This document shows, one piece after another, positions 8,437 through 17,160 of a stretch of 64,000 bases of DNA; within the stretch, counting starts at the first letter, position 1; the number at the start of each line of letters is the position of its first letter. The DNA is taken from the NCBI GenBank assembly GCA_910585545.1, contig CAJUFN010000003.1, positions 132,462-196,461 on the forward strand, given 5' to 3'. The DNA comes from an uncultured Lachnospiraceae bacterium. Its GTDB lineage: Bacteria; Bacillota; Clostridia; Lachnospirales; Lachnospiraceae. The position numbers and the translations under genes were made by a program. The notes under the pieces are model-generated. The model had not been told where the DNA came from. It ran no database searches and saw only the letters and a program-made list of their open reading frames with translations.

Positions 8437-9231
8437 CTATATACCTCCTATAATAACAGCAGGATTCAAAATCATCTCATATTCCCCAGACTTCGTCACG
8501 TTCCTCGTGCTCAGTGCCAGATATGGCTTTTCTATCCACTCTTTTGTGTCACGATGTATGCACATCCGGTCAATCTGAATCACCGGCATGCTTCCTTCTT
8601 CCTCTCCTACCGTGTGGTACTTTATATATTGTATGCTATGTATTTTTTGTGTGAGAAACACACTTTTTGCTACATCTGCATTCAGTACGCTTACCGGCTT
8701 TCCATAATAATTTTCCCGCAGCTGATTTCCGGTATCAATTAACGCATCTACCGTACATTCCTTTTCTCCCAAATACAGCGTCACCTTACAGCGATATGTA
8801 TGTAACCGGTACAGTATCGCAATAAAATGAAAAATTCCCTGTATCAGATAAAAGCCCACGAGTGCAAGGATAAAAAACATCCCTGCGATTCTCCTTATGT
8901 ACGGATGGAATACTTCCATGATTCCTCCAAATAAAAAGCTGCATATGTAGAGTAGGACAAAAGCCTTTGCAAATAAGTTCCTGCTATGAATTCTAAGTCC
9001 AATTTTTATCATGCACGTGCTTATCAAAGTGTGAAACAATATGAATCGAAACGTATTTCCAATTGGCATGACAGATGCCATAACCGCCGCAAACGCCCCT
9101 AAAAGCGCTCCTGATATCAATGAGAAATGTGTGGCAGAACATTTCAATATCTTTTTCACGGTCAGGAGTACCAGGTAATCCATCATGAAATTCGTAAGAA
9201 ATAAAACGTCTACATACAATTCGTAGTACAT
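8437..9231 (-). CDS. spoIIGA: Sporulation sigma-E processing aspartic protease SpoIIGA
   Basis: Membrane-embedded protease that matures pro-sigma-E after septation. The protein is 264 aa. The N-terminal ~140 residues form about five hydrophobic helices, and the C-terminal domain carries the aspartyl-protease motif DALIDTGN with catalytic Asp166. The C-terminal half pairs with a partner subunit in the known family, so the enzyme acts as a dimer. It lies immediately before sigE. The start at 9231 (MYYELYVDVLFLTN) is preceded by AAAGG. The upstream region contains a spoIIG-like promoter. Confidence 0.95.
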   Translation of the reverse strand: MYYELYVDVLFLTNFMMDYLVLLTVKKILKCSATHFSLISGALLGAFAAVMASVMPIGNTFRFILFHTLISTCMIKIGLRIHSRNLFAKAFVLLYICSFLFGGIMEVFHPYIRRIAGMFFILALVGFYLIQGIFHFIAILYRLHTYRCKVTLYLGEKECTVDALIDTGNQLRENYYGKPVSVLNADVAKSVFLTQKIHSIQYIKYHTVGEEEGSMPVIQIDRMCIHRDTKEWIEKPYLALSTRNVTKSGEYEMILNPAVIIGGI

Positions 9232-9285
9232 GTTTCACCTTTCTTCTCTTTCGAGACTAAATCGATTTTGTTCTCAAGCAAAATT

Positions 9286-9351
9286 ATTATAGGAAATCAA
9301 GGCTTAGAAATTTGTCATAAGATAGGAAAAAGTTTTGATTATTTTTCGACA
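9286..9351 (-). promoter_or_regulatory. spoIIGA promoter with long spacer and 0A box
   Basis: Minus-strand -10 TATAAT (9286-9291) is perfect. The best -35 is ATGACA (9313-9318) at an unusually long 21-bp spacing. The Bacillus spoIIG promoter is known for a 22-bp spacer and dependence on Spo0A~P. A perfect 0A box core, TGTCGAA (9345-9351), lies 27 bp upstream of the -35, and TTTGTCATAA (9311-9320, plus strand) overlapping the -35 resembles a second, weaker box. Spo0A control is therefore inferred. Confidence 0.6.
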
Positions 9352-9397
9352 AGCCGCCATTTATTTTTGGCAAGACTAATTAGGCATAGAACCAATA

Positions 9398-9524
9398 AAG
9401 AATGTGCTTCGCACATTCTTGCGTCTGCGGTGGTCGCATACGACAACTTCATTGTACGCCGCAGTGCGCATCCCGCGGAGCGTTTTATGCTATAGGAAAG
9501 TTCGAACTTTCCTATAGCATAAAA
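9398..9524. repeat. Structured intergenic repeat, copy A
   Basis: A ~127-bp structured segment. It starts with a 10-bp hairpin (9398-9407 with 9411-9420), then a GC-rich paired middle, and ends with a perfect 42-bp palindrome (9483-9524). Its 3' part (GTGCGCATCC, CGGAG, GTTTT, then TATAGGAAA) matches copy B at 21353-21536, with compensatory changes in the terminal hairpin. It abuts the T tract of the ftsZ terminator. The rest of the 345-bp gap before spoIIGA holds the spoIIGA promoter. Confidence 0.6.
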
Positions 9525-9555
9525 AAAGTTCAGCCTCTATTGGCTGAACTTTTTT
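9522..9555 (-). terminator. Rho-independent terminator of ftsZ
   Basis: A 14-bp stem (AAAAAAGTTCAGCC and its complement) around a 6-nt loop, beginning 21 bp after the ftsZ stop. It carries T runs on both strands, so it could work in either direction. Confidence 0.85.
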
Positions 9556-9576
9556 GTTTACTTTATGAACGAATCC

Positions 9577-10755
9577 TTATTTCTTGAAGAAATCCGGAAT
9601 CTTGATAGACTGTTCTCTTACTCTGCTCTGTGTCGGTGCAGATACATTCTGATATGAAGGAGCGGATGTTCTTGTGCTCGCTGCGCTTGAATCAGCTGTT
9701 CTGGATGCATATGAAGAATATCCTGATCTTTGAGCTGTTCCCTGCTGCAGAACGGATTTACCCTGACCTTCCAGTCTTGATTTTAATTTGGAAGCAGAAC
9801 CTCCAACGTTATGTAATCCTGTTGCAATAACAGTAATCGTTGCTTCATCTGTCTTGCTGTCATCGAACATTGCTCCGAAGATAATATTTGCTTCTTCGCC
9901 TGCAAGATCCTGTACATATTCTGCTGCATCACTTGCATCCATAAGCGTGATATCACCGGAAATATTGATGATAACATGTGATGCGCCTGAGATCGTAGTC
10001 TCAAGCAAAGGACTTGCAACCGCTTCCTTTACTGCTTCAAGTGCTTTATCATCGCCTTTACCATATCCGATACCGATATGCGCAATCCCTTTGTCTAGCA
10101 TAACAGTCTGGATATCTGCAAAGTCCAGATTAATCAAAGACGGAACATTAATTAAATCTGTAATCCCCTGAATACCCTGCTGTAACACTTCATCTGCCTT
10201 TTTCAATGCCTCCGGCATTGTGGTTCTTCTATCAACAATCTCAAGAAGCTTGTCATTTGGAATTACGATCAGAGTATCTACATTCTCTTTTAATTTTTCG
10301 ATACCTGAAAGAGCATTCTGCATACGTGTCTTGGATTCAAAACGGAAAGGTTTTGTTACAACACCTACCGTAAGTGCTCCCATATCTTTTGCGATTTTAG
10401 CTACTACAGGAGCTGCACCAGTTCCGGTTCCGCCTCCCATACCACATGTTACGAATACCATGTCAGCACCTTTAAGTGCTGCAGCGATTTCTTCTGAACT
10501 TTCTTCTGCGGCTTTTTCTCCAACTTCTGGTTTTGCTCCTGCGCCAAGACCTTTTGTAAGCTTGTCGCCAATCTGCATCAGTGTCGGAGCCTTGCATAAC
10601 TGAAGGGCCTGTTTATCTGTATTGATTGCAATGAATTCTACACCAGCTATCTGCTCGTCAATCATACGGTTTACTGCGTTGTTACCGCCACCACCTACAC
10701 CAATTACTATAATTCTTGCAGCAGCTTCTGATTCGTTTGTTTTAATTTCTAACAA
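9577..10755 (-). CDS. ftsZ: Cell division GTPase FtsZ
   Basis: Tubulin homologue that forms the division ring. The GTP-binding loop GVGGGGNNAVNR is near residue 20 and the tubulin signature GGGTGTG near residue 107. The T7 loop is followed by the C-terminal domain, a Ser/Thr-rich linker and the conserved tail SIKIPDFFKK that binds FtsA/SepF-type partners. I choose a TTG start at 10755 because a full AAGGAGG (10764-10770) lies 8 bp upstream and the result is MLEIKTNE, a typical clostridial N-terminus, at 392 aa. An ATG at 10782 would add nine residues and has a weaker GAGGGAG. It has its own promoter and terminator. Confidence 0.95.
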   Translation of the reverse strand: MLEIKTNESEAAARIIVIGVGGGGNNAVNRMIDEQIAGVEFIAINTDKQALQLCKAPTLMQIGDKLTKGLGAGAKPEVGEKAAEESSEEIAAALKGADMVFVTCGMGGGTGTGAAPVVAKIAKDMGALTVGVVTKPFRFESKTRMQNALSGIEKLKENVDTLIVIPNDKLLEIVDRRTTMPEALKKADEVLQQGIQGITDLINVPSLINLDFADIQTVMLDKGIAHIGIGYGKGDDKALEAVKEAVASPLLETTISGASHVIINISGDITLMDASDAAEYVQDLAGEEANIIFGAMFDDSKTDEATITVIATGLHNVGGSASKLKSRLEGQGKSVLQQGTAQRSGYSSYASRTADSSAASTRTSAPSYQNVSAPTQSRVREQSIKIPDFFKK

Positions 10756-10827
10756 GAGCTTCTCCTCCTTTGTTTCTTTCATTATCGTATACTCCCTCTG
10801 GGATGTATGATTTCTGCATATAGTTAT

Positions 10828-10856
10828 ATAATATAAGCTTTTCCACAAATAATCAA
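10828..10856 (-). promoter_or_regulatory. Sigma-A type promoter of ftsZ
   Basis: Minus-strand TTGATT (10851-10856), a 17-bp spacer, TATTAT (10828-10833). It makes ftsZ independent of the upstream dcw operon. Confidence 0.6.
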
Positions 10857-10971
10857 TAGAATTTTTCGTTTTTTCTCGGGTTTTTCCTCTTTTTTTAAAG
10901 AAACCGAGGTTTTTTCCCCATTTCTTATATGTACAAACTATGTCATTTCCTAGTTATCACCATGATTTTAC

Positions 10972-11805
10972 TTACTCCTGGGTCTGATCTTCTCCGTCTT
11001 GCGGTTCCTGCACCGGCGGCGCTGCTTCAGGCGAAGCTTGCGGTCTTTCCCCTTTTCGGAAACTGATATCTCTATTCTTGCTCGAAAACTTCTCTAGATG
11101 CAGCGTACCTTCCTGGCCTGTCAGCTTTTCCAAAAGCGGCGGAAGCTGAAGCACCTTATCCGTTATATTACTGGAACCAAGTTTTGCATAAACGGTTCCG
11201 ATCCAAAGTTCAATATTACTTCCGTCACACACGATTCTGTCCGGAACCAACTCTATCTTTTTTAATGTCTGCGTAGTTTCCAGCATCGCCTCAAAAATCT
11301 TTTTATTTTTTACCGGCAATGTCTTATACAATACGGCGTCCGTTACTTCCATTCCTTCGATATAAGGAATATTCTCTCTTAACACCGTATCTTTCACTAC
11401 TACAAGACCTTCTCTGTCAAAATAAATATACTCTGAGGTCCCCGCCATATAACCGACAATCTTCTTCTCTTTTACGTCCACCTTCAAAGTCCATGGATTC
11501 TTAAGAGTAATTTTCACATCTTCCATGTATGGCAGCTTTTCGTCTTTGCGTATTGCCTTTTTTATCAGTACATATATCGAATTCGTCGAAAAATCATCAT
11601 TCTGCACCCAATCTGCAATCTCTGCTCTGGAGCTGTATTCATTTCCCGTAATCTCTATCTTCTGGACATGAAAAAGCACAATAAATGCCAGCGCAATAAT
11701 TGCAATCCCAAGTACCAGTACCAGAAATGCATATATTTTATGGCTCTTTGGATTTTCCGGTTTATTTACCAAAACCTTCATGTTGCTTCTTGTACCTTTC
11801 CCCAT
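10972..11805 (-). CDS. divIB: Division protein DivIB/FtsQ
   Basis: Bitopic division protein of the DivIB-DivIC-FtsL complex. The protein is 277 aa. A ~20-residue basic cytoplasmic tail is followed by a membrane helix (residues ~25-46) and a POTRA domain opening with VQKIEITGNEYSSRAEI. A beta domain follows, then a Pro/Glu-rich tail. It lies between the SEDS gene and ftsZ, its usual place. AAAGGA is 6 bp before the ATG. Identification rests on POTRA pattern, topology and gene order. Confidence 0.88.
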   Translation of the reverse strand: MGKGTRSNMKVLVNKPENPKSHKIYAFLVLVLGIAIIALAFIVLFHVQKIEITGNEYSSRAEIADWVQNDDFSTNSIYVLIKKAIRKDEKLPYMEDVKITLKNPWTLKVDVKEKKIVGYMAGTSEYIYFDREGLVVVKDTVLRENIPYIEGMEVTDAVLYKTLPVKNKKIFEAMLETTQTLKKIELVPDRIVCDGSNIELWIGTVYAKLGSSNITDKVLQLPPLLEKLTGQEGTLHLEKFSSKNRDISFRKGERPQASPEAAPPVQEPQDGEDQTQE

Positions 11806-11845
11806 GTTTCTTCCTTTGCCCCTTTCTTATTTATTTTGTCTTTCT

Positions 11846-12931
11846 TTATTCTACCAAACGAGACACACTCAGTACAAGCCCCATTTCCAACATCAGAAAC
11901 ACGACTGAGGTTCCTCCGTAACTGATGAACGGAAGCGTGATTCCCGTATTTGGTATCGTATTCGTAACTACGGCAATATTTAAGATTACCTGAATCATCA
12001 TATGTGCCATTGCACCGGTTGCAATCAATGCTCCGAACAAATCCTTCGCATGCGTTGCTATCACAAAAAATCTCCAGATTAAAACCAGAAACAGGCATAT
12101 GATAAACGATGCCCCAATCAGTCCCAATTCTTCGCATATGATCGAAAAAATCATATCATTTTGCGCTTCCGGAACAAATCCAAGCTTTTGTATACTGCCT
12201 CCGATGCCTTTTCCAAACAGACCCCCTGAGCCAATCGCATATAATCCTTGCAATGTTTGATATCCTTTTTCAAATTTCTCCGGATTACGCCAAATTTCCA
12301 GCCGTTCCAGCCGATAGCTTTCCAGCGCAAGAAAAACTCCCATGAATCCCGCACCTAAACCACCCAGCCAAAAAAACTGTGCATATTTGGGACTTGCCAC
12401 GAATACAAGAACTACCGCAATCCCAAGAATGATAATTGCCGTACTTAAATTGTTCGTACCTACCAGTGCTACAATCGGAAGAACCGCCGCCACAACCTTG
12501 AATAAGCTTCTCAGCTTTCCGATTTTCTTAATGTTTTTTGTAACCAGGCATGCCAGAAATAAAATCACTGCTATTTTTGCATATTCTGATGGCTGAAAAG
12601 AGAATGGTCCGAAAGACAGCCATCTTTTGGACCCATTATATTCCTCTCCTATAAGTAATACTGCGGTCGAAAGTCCGATCGCGATCAAATACGCTGCCGG
12701 CGCAAATGGTTTCCATACATGATAATCAATCTTTGCTGCAAAGAACATTGCTGCCAGTCCCAATACAGTCGCAAATGCCTGTTTTTTCAGATAATAGTAA
12801 GGGTCCTGGAATTTTACCTGTCCATTATATGTACTTGTACTGTACAAGATCAGCAGACCTATCACCGCCAGTATCAGTACAATTACCACAAGCCCATAAT
12901 CCCATCCTATTTTCTTCTTTTCACGCGGCAC
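11846..12931 (-). CDS. SEDS peptidoglycan glycosyltransferase (SpoVE/FtsW type)
   Basis: SEDS proteins polymerise lipid II glycan strands together with a class B PBP. The protein is 361 aa with about ten membrane helices. Family motifs include LLILYSTSTYNG, SKRWLSFGPFSFQPSEYAK with the catalytic-region Glu, and the ending TGITLPFISYGGTSVVFLMLEMGLVLSVSR. It sits after murD, where Bacillus has spoVE, so a sporulation role is possible. A paralogue at 22851-24032 could be the vegetative FtsW. The start is a GTG at 12931 with GGAG 9 bp upstream. Confidence 0.9.
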   Translation of the reverse strand: MPREKKKIGWDYGLVVIVLILAVIGLLILYSTSTYNGQVKFQDPYYYLKKQAFATVLGLAAMFFAAKIDYHVWKPFAPAAYLIAIGLSTAVLLIGEEYNGSKRWLSFGPFSFQPSEYAKIAVILFLACLVTKNIKKIGKLRSLFKVVAAVLPIVALVGTNNLSTAIIILGIAVVLVFVASPKYAQFFWLGGLGAGFMGVFLALESYRLERLEIWRNPEKFEKGYQTLQGLYAIGSGGLFGKGIGGSIQKLGFVPEAQNDMIFSIICEELGLIGASFIICLFLVLIWRFFVIATHAKDLFGALIATGAMAHMMIQVILNIAVVTNTIPNTGITLPFISYGGTSVVFLMLEMGLVLSVSRLVE

Positions 12932-12944
12932 ACACGTTCACTCC

Positions 12945-14297
12945 TTATAAAGAATTTACGATTTCTTTGAATTTATCTCCGCGTTCTTCATAATTCTTAA
13001 ACATACCCCAACTTGCACACGCAGGCGAAAGAAGTACCGCTTCTCCTGGGTTTGCAAGATTCACGCAAGTCATAACCGCTTCTTCAAATGTGCCTGTCAG
13101 AATAATATCTTCAAATCCATGCCTTCTTGCCGTGGCAGCAATCTTTTCTTTGGTTGCTCCTAACAGCACCAATTTCTTTACTTTCCCAGCAAAGGCCTCT
13201 ATCCACTCATCATACTCTGAGTCTTTGTCGTATCCGCCCCCGATCAGGTATGTCGGTCTGTTCATCGCCTGGATCCCCTTGATCGCCGCGTCCGGATTCG
13301 TTCCTTTAGAATCATTATAGTAAGCAACTCCATTTTTCTCGCACACAAACTCGATACGATGTTCTACTCCGGCAAATTGCCTGATCACTGTTTTCACAAT
13401 CTCTGCCGGAACACCATATGCAAGTGCGATAGCTGCTGCTGCCATTACATTTTCATAATTATGTATTCCCAGAAGCTTCAGTTCATCCACATGACAAAGC
13501 TCCATCTTTACTTCATTATTATAGATGATGCACTCATCTTCCAGATAAATGCCTCTTTCTAGTTTACGCTGGCTGCTGAAATATATGACATCTGCTTTCA
13601 CATGTGAACCAAATTCCCGCAGCACCTCATCTTCATAATTCAATACACAGACTTGTTCCTGCGTCTGATTCTTTGCAATATCTTCTTTCGCTCGAATATA
13701 TGCCTCCATCGTATGATGACGGTTCAGATGATCCGGCGTAATATTTAAAATCGCGCTCACTTTCGGACAGAATTTATCAATTGTCTCCAATTGGAAACTG
13801 CTGATTTCCGCAACCGTGACAGAATCTTCTGTGAGCGTATCTGCCACTGCTGTATATGGATTGCCGATATTGCCTACTATGTATGTACTTGGATTATAAC
13901 TTCGCATGATCTCCCCAAGCAGCGCCGTCGTTGTTGTCTTTCCATTCGTACCGGTGATTGCCAGTACATCACCTTTTCCATAAGCATACGCTAATTCAAT
14001 CTCTCCCCAGATCGGAATATCTGCCGCTCTCATCTTCTTCACGATTGGAAGATCTGTCGGAACTCCCGGACTCATAACGACCAGTGAAAGTCTATCTAAA
14101 ATCTCTTCCGGGAATGTTCCAAGCACGATTTCCACTTGAGTTTTCTCCCCAATCTGTTGTCTCATCTTTTCTTTATCAAGTGTTTCATTTCCATCATAGA
14201 GAATGACTTTCGCACCTTTTTTTTCCAAAAGCCTGCTTGCTGCGATTCCACTGATCCCGGAACCAAATACAAGTACTTTTTTATTCATGATATCCAT
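12945..14297 (-). CDS. murD: UDP-N-acetylmuramoyl-L-alanine--D-glutamate ligase
   Basis: Adds D-glutamate to UDP-MurNAc-L-Ala in peptidoglycan precursor synthesis. The protein is 450 aa, the normal length. Visible are the N-terminal UDP-binding Rossmann start (VLVFGSGISGIAASRLLEKKGA), the Mur ligase ATP loop AITGTNGKTTTTALLGE (residues ~115-131), the central NITPDHLNRHHTMEAY, and the C-terminal GVEHRIEFVCEKNGVAYYNDSKGTNPDAA. AGGAGG is 6 bp before the ATG. It lies 13 bp upstream of the SEDS gene. Confidence 0.97.
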   Translation of the reverse strand: MDIMNKKVLVFGSGISGIAASRLLEKKGAKVILYDGNETLDKEKMRQQIGEKTQVEIVLGTFPEEILDRLSLVVMSPGVPTDLPIVKKMRAADIPIWGEIELAYAYGKGDVLAITGTNGKTTTTALLGEIMRSYNPSTYIVGNIGNPYTAVADTLTEDSVTVAEISSFQLETIDKFCPKVSAILNITPDHLNRHHTMEAYIRAKEDIAKNQTQEQVCVLNYEDEVLREFGSHVKADVIYFSSQRKLERGIYLEDECIIYNNEVKMELCHVDELKLLGIHNYENVMAAAAIALAYGVPAEIVKTVIRQFAGVEHRIEFVCEKNGVAYYNDSKGTNPDAAIKGIQAMNRPTYLIGGGYDKDSEYDEWIEAFAGKVKKLVLLGATKEKIAATARRHGFEDIILTGTFEEAVMTCVNLANPGEAVLLSPACASWGMFKNYEERGDKFKEIVNSL

Positions 14298-14307
14298 ATG
14301 CTTCCTC

Positions 14308-15264
14308 CTACAGCGCCAACAATGCTATCAGACAAAGAATTGCTGTAATAACAGAAAATACCGCTACTACTCTTGTCTCCGACCATCCGCACAGTTCAAA
14401 GTGATGATGAATCGGCGCCATCTTAAAAATCCTCTTACCGCCTGTTTTCTTAAAGTATGTAACCTGTATCATAACAGATAAAACTTCTACCAGATAAATT
14501 AATCCTACAATCAATATAAATAATGGCATCTGAAGCATATATGCGGCAGACGCTACAAAACCGCCAAGCGCAAGCGAACCGGTATCTCCCATAAAAATAC
14601 TCGCCGGGTATACATTGAATAATAAAAATCCAAGCAGCGCACCTACAACGGCACATGTAATCGGTTCAATACCGCTCTTTGTTCCTACTGCTACCACGGT
14701 AAAGAATGTTGCTACCAATACTGTCACGCTTGACGCAAGCCCATCCAGACCATCGGTAAAATTCACGCCATTGACCGTTCCGATCACCGCAAAGAACATA
14801 ACCGGAATCGCAAGCCAGCCAAGATCAAGATATTTTCCTCCTGAAAATGGGATCAAAAGTGTCAGCGGCACGTCTGTAAACTTCACAATATAAAACGCGA
14901 ATACTGCTGTGATCACAATCTGTAATGCCATCTTCTGCATCGGAAACAATCCATCCGAACGGCGAAGGACCACTTTCAGATAATCATCCAGGAATCCAAC
15001 CAGGCCAAATCCAAGCGTTACGAAGAGTACCGGAATAATCTTTGGATAATCCTTGATATAAAATAACGAGGTGATTACGATACTCGCTAGGATCATGACG
15101 CCTCCCATGGTCGGTGTCCCTGCTTTTTTCAAATGGGATTTTACGCCCTCTTCACGCTCTGTCTGCCCCATCTTCAGTTTTCTTAAAAATGGTATGATAA
15201 ATGGTCCCATTGCCACGCTAAGTGCAAATGCAATTAATACTGGTACTACTATAATATACTCCAT
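14308..15264 (-). CDS. mraY: Phospho-N-acetylmuramoyl-pentapeptide transferase
   Basis: Makes lipid I by transferring phospho-MurNAc-pentapeptide to undecaprenyl phosphate. It is a ~318-aa protein with about ten membrane helices. Motifs are KKAGTPTMGGVMI, FLDDYLKVVLRRSDGL with the Mg-binding DD pair, NFTDGLDGLASS, FMGDTGSLALGG, and the HHHFE loop near the C-terminus (MAPIHHHFELCGWSE). The ATG at 15264 has AAGGGG 6 bp upstream and is preferred to the one at 15279, which lacks a spaced Shine-Dalgarno. It starts the mraY-murD-SEDS-divIB unit. Confidence 0.97.
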   Translation of the reverse strand: MEYIIVVPVLIAFALSVAMGPFIIPFLRKLKMGQTEREEGVKSHLKKAGTPTMGGVMILASIVITSLFYIKDYPKIIPVLFVTLGFGLVGFLDDYLKVVLRRSDGLFPMQKMALQIVITAVFAFYIVKFTDVPLTLLIPFSGGKYLDLGWLAIPVMFFAVIGTVNGVNFTDGLDGLASSVTVLVATFFTVVAVGTKSGIEPITCAVVGALLGFLLFNVYPASIFMGDTGSLALGGFVASAAYMLQMPLFILIVGLIYLVEVLSVMIQVTYFKKTGGKRIFKMAPIHHHFELCGWSETRVVAVFSVITAILCLIALLAL

Positions 15265-15308
15265 ACTACACCCCTTCATCTCTTTCGTTATTCTTTTTAA
15301 TCTAAATC

Positions 15309-15337
15309 AGTATACTCTATTTGTCTTTCTTTTTCAA
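15309..15337 (-). promoter_or_regulatory. Sigma-A type promoter of mraY-murD-SEDS-divIB
   Basis: Minus-strand TTGAAA (15332-15337) and TATACT (15309-15314) with a 17-bp spacer, directly after the stop codon of the preceding PBP gene. It gives a second entry into the dcw cluster. Confidence 0.6.
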
Positions 15338-17092
15338 CTATTCCTCTTGTTTTTCCCGCATGATGCTTTCATCTTTTTCATATCCAAGATACGGAAGAAT
15401 ATTATCAAAAATATCCCTGATCACCGGAGCCGCTATCGTTCCCCCATAATACACTCCTTGCGGATTATATATGATGCACATTCCAAGCACTTGAGGATCA
15501 TCTGCCGGCGTAAATCCCATAAAAGATGAGATATATTTATTTGCGCTTCGCGGAAGCGTCTGGGAAGTTGCTGTTTTCCCTCCGATTCTATATCCGTCAA
15601 TATATGCATTCTTTCCGGAACCTTCCGAAACTACACTTTCCAGGATTTCCCTCATAGTAGCCGAGATTTCTTTTGATACCACTCCCTTTTTTTCCTCAAA
15701 CTCAAATTTATCCAGTTCCTGTCCTTCCTCATCCACTGTTCGTACCGCAAAATGCGGGGTCACACGTCTTCCGCCATTGATGATGGAACTAACTGTCGTT
15801 GCCAGCTGTATCGGCGTAATCTGAAAGGACTGCCCAAAAGTCATGGTTGCCAGTTCCACTAAACCAATGTCTTCCTGTTTATGCATAATCGTTCCCGCTT
15901 CTCCCGGAAGATCAATTCCCGTCATATCCATAAGACCAAACTGGCGGAAATAATCGCAGAATCTATCTGCTCCTAGCCTAAGTCCAATATCCATAAAAAC
16001 AGGGTTGCAAGAATTCTGCACTCCTTGCACAAAATTCTCTGCTCCATGTCCTCCCACCTTATGACAGCGAATCCTTCGATCCTCTACTACTCTGTATCCC
16101 GGACAGGAAAACGTATCACTGGTTTTCACTACACCTTCCTCAAGGCAGGCTGCAGAAGTAATGATCTTAAATACAGACCCTGGTTCATAAGTATCATTGA
16201 TGCAGCGGTTTCTCCACATCTGATTAAGAAGATCTTGTTTCTTCTCAGGCTCCATACCTTCTGTCCCTTCAACCGTATTTAGTTCAAACGGTTCGTTCAA
16301 ATTAAATTCCGGCACGTTTACCATCGCAAGAATCTCTCCGTTTTGCGGATTCATCATAATAATCCCAACGCCATCCGCCTGCTTTTGCTCCATCACCCGC
16401 TCTGCTGCCTGCTGTGCATACTGCTGAATATTATAGTCAATGCTGATCTGCAAAGACTTTCCGGGAACTGGTTCCATCCTATCTTCCGCAACTCCCTCCA
16501 ACTCCACGCCTCTGGCATCTGTCGTCGTCAGAATCTTCCCATTCTTTCCTTTTAATACATCTTCGTATTTCACTTCCAACCCAACAATTCCTTGATTGTC
16601 TCCTCCCGTGAATCCAAGCACTTTTGATGCGAGCTCTTCATATGGATAGTACCGTTTGAAATCCTCATCTACTTTCACGCCCTCCATCTCATATCCCCGA
16701 ATTCTATCGCCAATGCTTTTGTCTACATTGGTCTTCACTCGTTCCATCGATGATACTTTCTCTACACGTTTTCTCACCACAGCCTCTTCCATTTCAAGCT
16801 CTTTTGTAAGCATCGCAATGACTCCTTCGGGATCTTTAATCTGGCTGTGTATGACTGATATGGTACATACCGTCTTGTTTGTCGCAAGTACTTTCCCATT
16901 GCGATCCAAAATCTCTCCTCTGGCCGCTTTGATATCCCGCTCTCTTTCATGCAGATCTTCTGCTTTTTTCTGATAATATTCAGCATCATATATCATAAGA
17001 TAAACGAGTCTTCCCATCAGAAAAATCAACACAAAGAATGCTGCCAGAAATACCACAAAAATTTTCTTTTTATTGTACGTCTTGTTTTTCAT
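15338..17092 (-). CDS. Class B penicillin-binding protein, SpoVD-like
   Basis: Transpeptidase for septal or spore cortex peptidoglycan. The protein is 584 aa: one N-terminal membrane helix (residues ~11-33), a PBP dimer domain, then the transpeptidase. The active-site motifs are SVFK (Ser306, Lys309), SCN (361-363) and KTAT (506-509). The last departs from the usual KTG(T/S) by Gly to Ala. No PASTA domains are seen. Its place after the other PBP and before mraY matches spoVD in Bacillus. Its Shine-Dalgarno is buried in the terminator-like hairpin at 17098-17145. Confidence 0.88.
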   Translation of the reverse strand: MKNKTYNKKKIFVVFLAAFFVLIFLMGRLVYLMIYDAEYYQKKAEDLHERERDIKAARGEILDRNGKVLATNKTVCTISVIHSQIKDPEGVIAMLTKELEMEEAVVRKRVEKVSSMERVKTNVDKSIGDRIRGYEMEGVKVDEDFKRYYPYEELASKVLGFTGGDNQGIVGLEVKYEDVLKGKNGKILTTTDARGVELEGVAEDRMEPVPGKSLQISIDYNIQQYAQQAAERVMEQKQADGVGIIMMNPQNGEILAMVNVPEFNLNEPFELNTVEGTEGMEPEKKQDLLNQMWRNRCINDTYEPGSVFKIITSAACLEEGVVKTSDTFSCPGYRVVEDRRIRCHKVGGHGAENFVQGVQNSCNPVFMDIGLRLGADRFCDYFRQFGLMDMTGIDLPGEAGTIMHKQEDIGLVELATMTFGQSFQITPIQLATTVSSIINGGRRVTPHFAVRTVDEEGQELDKFEFEEKKGVVSKEISATMREILESVVSEGSGKNAYIDGYRIGGKTATSQTLPRSANKYISSFMGFTPADDPQVLGMCIIYNPQGVYYGGTIAAPVIRDIFDNILPYLGYEKDESIMREKQEE

Positions 17093-17097
17093 ACAAA

Positions 17098-17145
17098 AAC
17101 CTCACACAAGCTGTTTCTATACCTTATTACAGCTTCTGTGAGGTT
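17098..17145 (-). terminator. Terminator-like hairpin overlapping a ribosome-binding site
   Basis: Two 17-nt arms (17098-17114, 17129-17145) pair with one mismatch around a 14-nt loop. On the minus strand the hairpin is followed by T5 and, 5 bp later, the ATG of the SpoVD-like gene. The GTGAGG Shine-Dalgarno lies inside the 3' arm. It could act as terminator, attenuator or translational gate. Confidence 0.65.
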
Positions 17146-17160
17146 ATTCTTCTAATCTTT

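Noticed and set aside
10875..10908. Hairpin between divIB and ftsZ (CTCGG-TTT with AAACCGAG) as terminator of the dcw operon
   Set aside because: The T tract lies on the plus strand, where no gene ends. On the minus strand the hairpin is followed by A residues, so it is not a convincing terminator for divIB.
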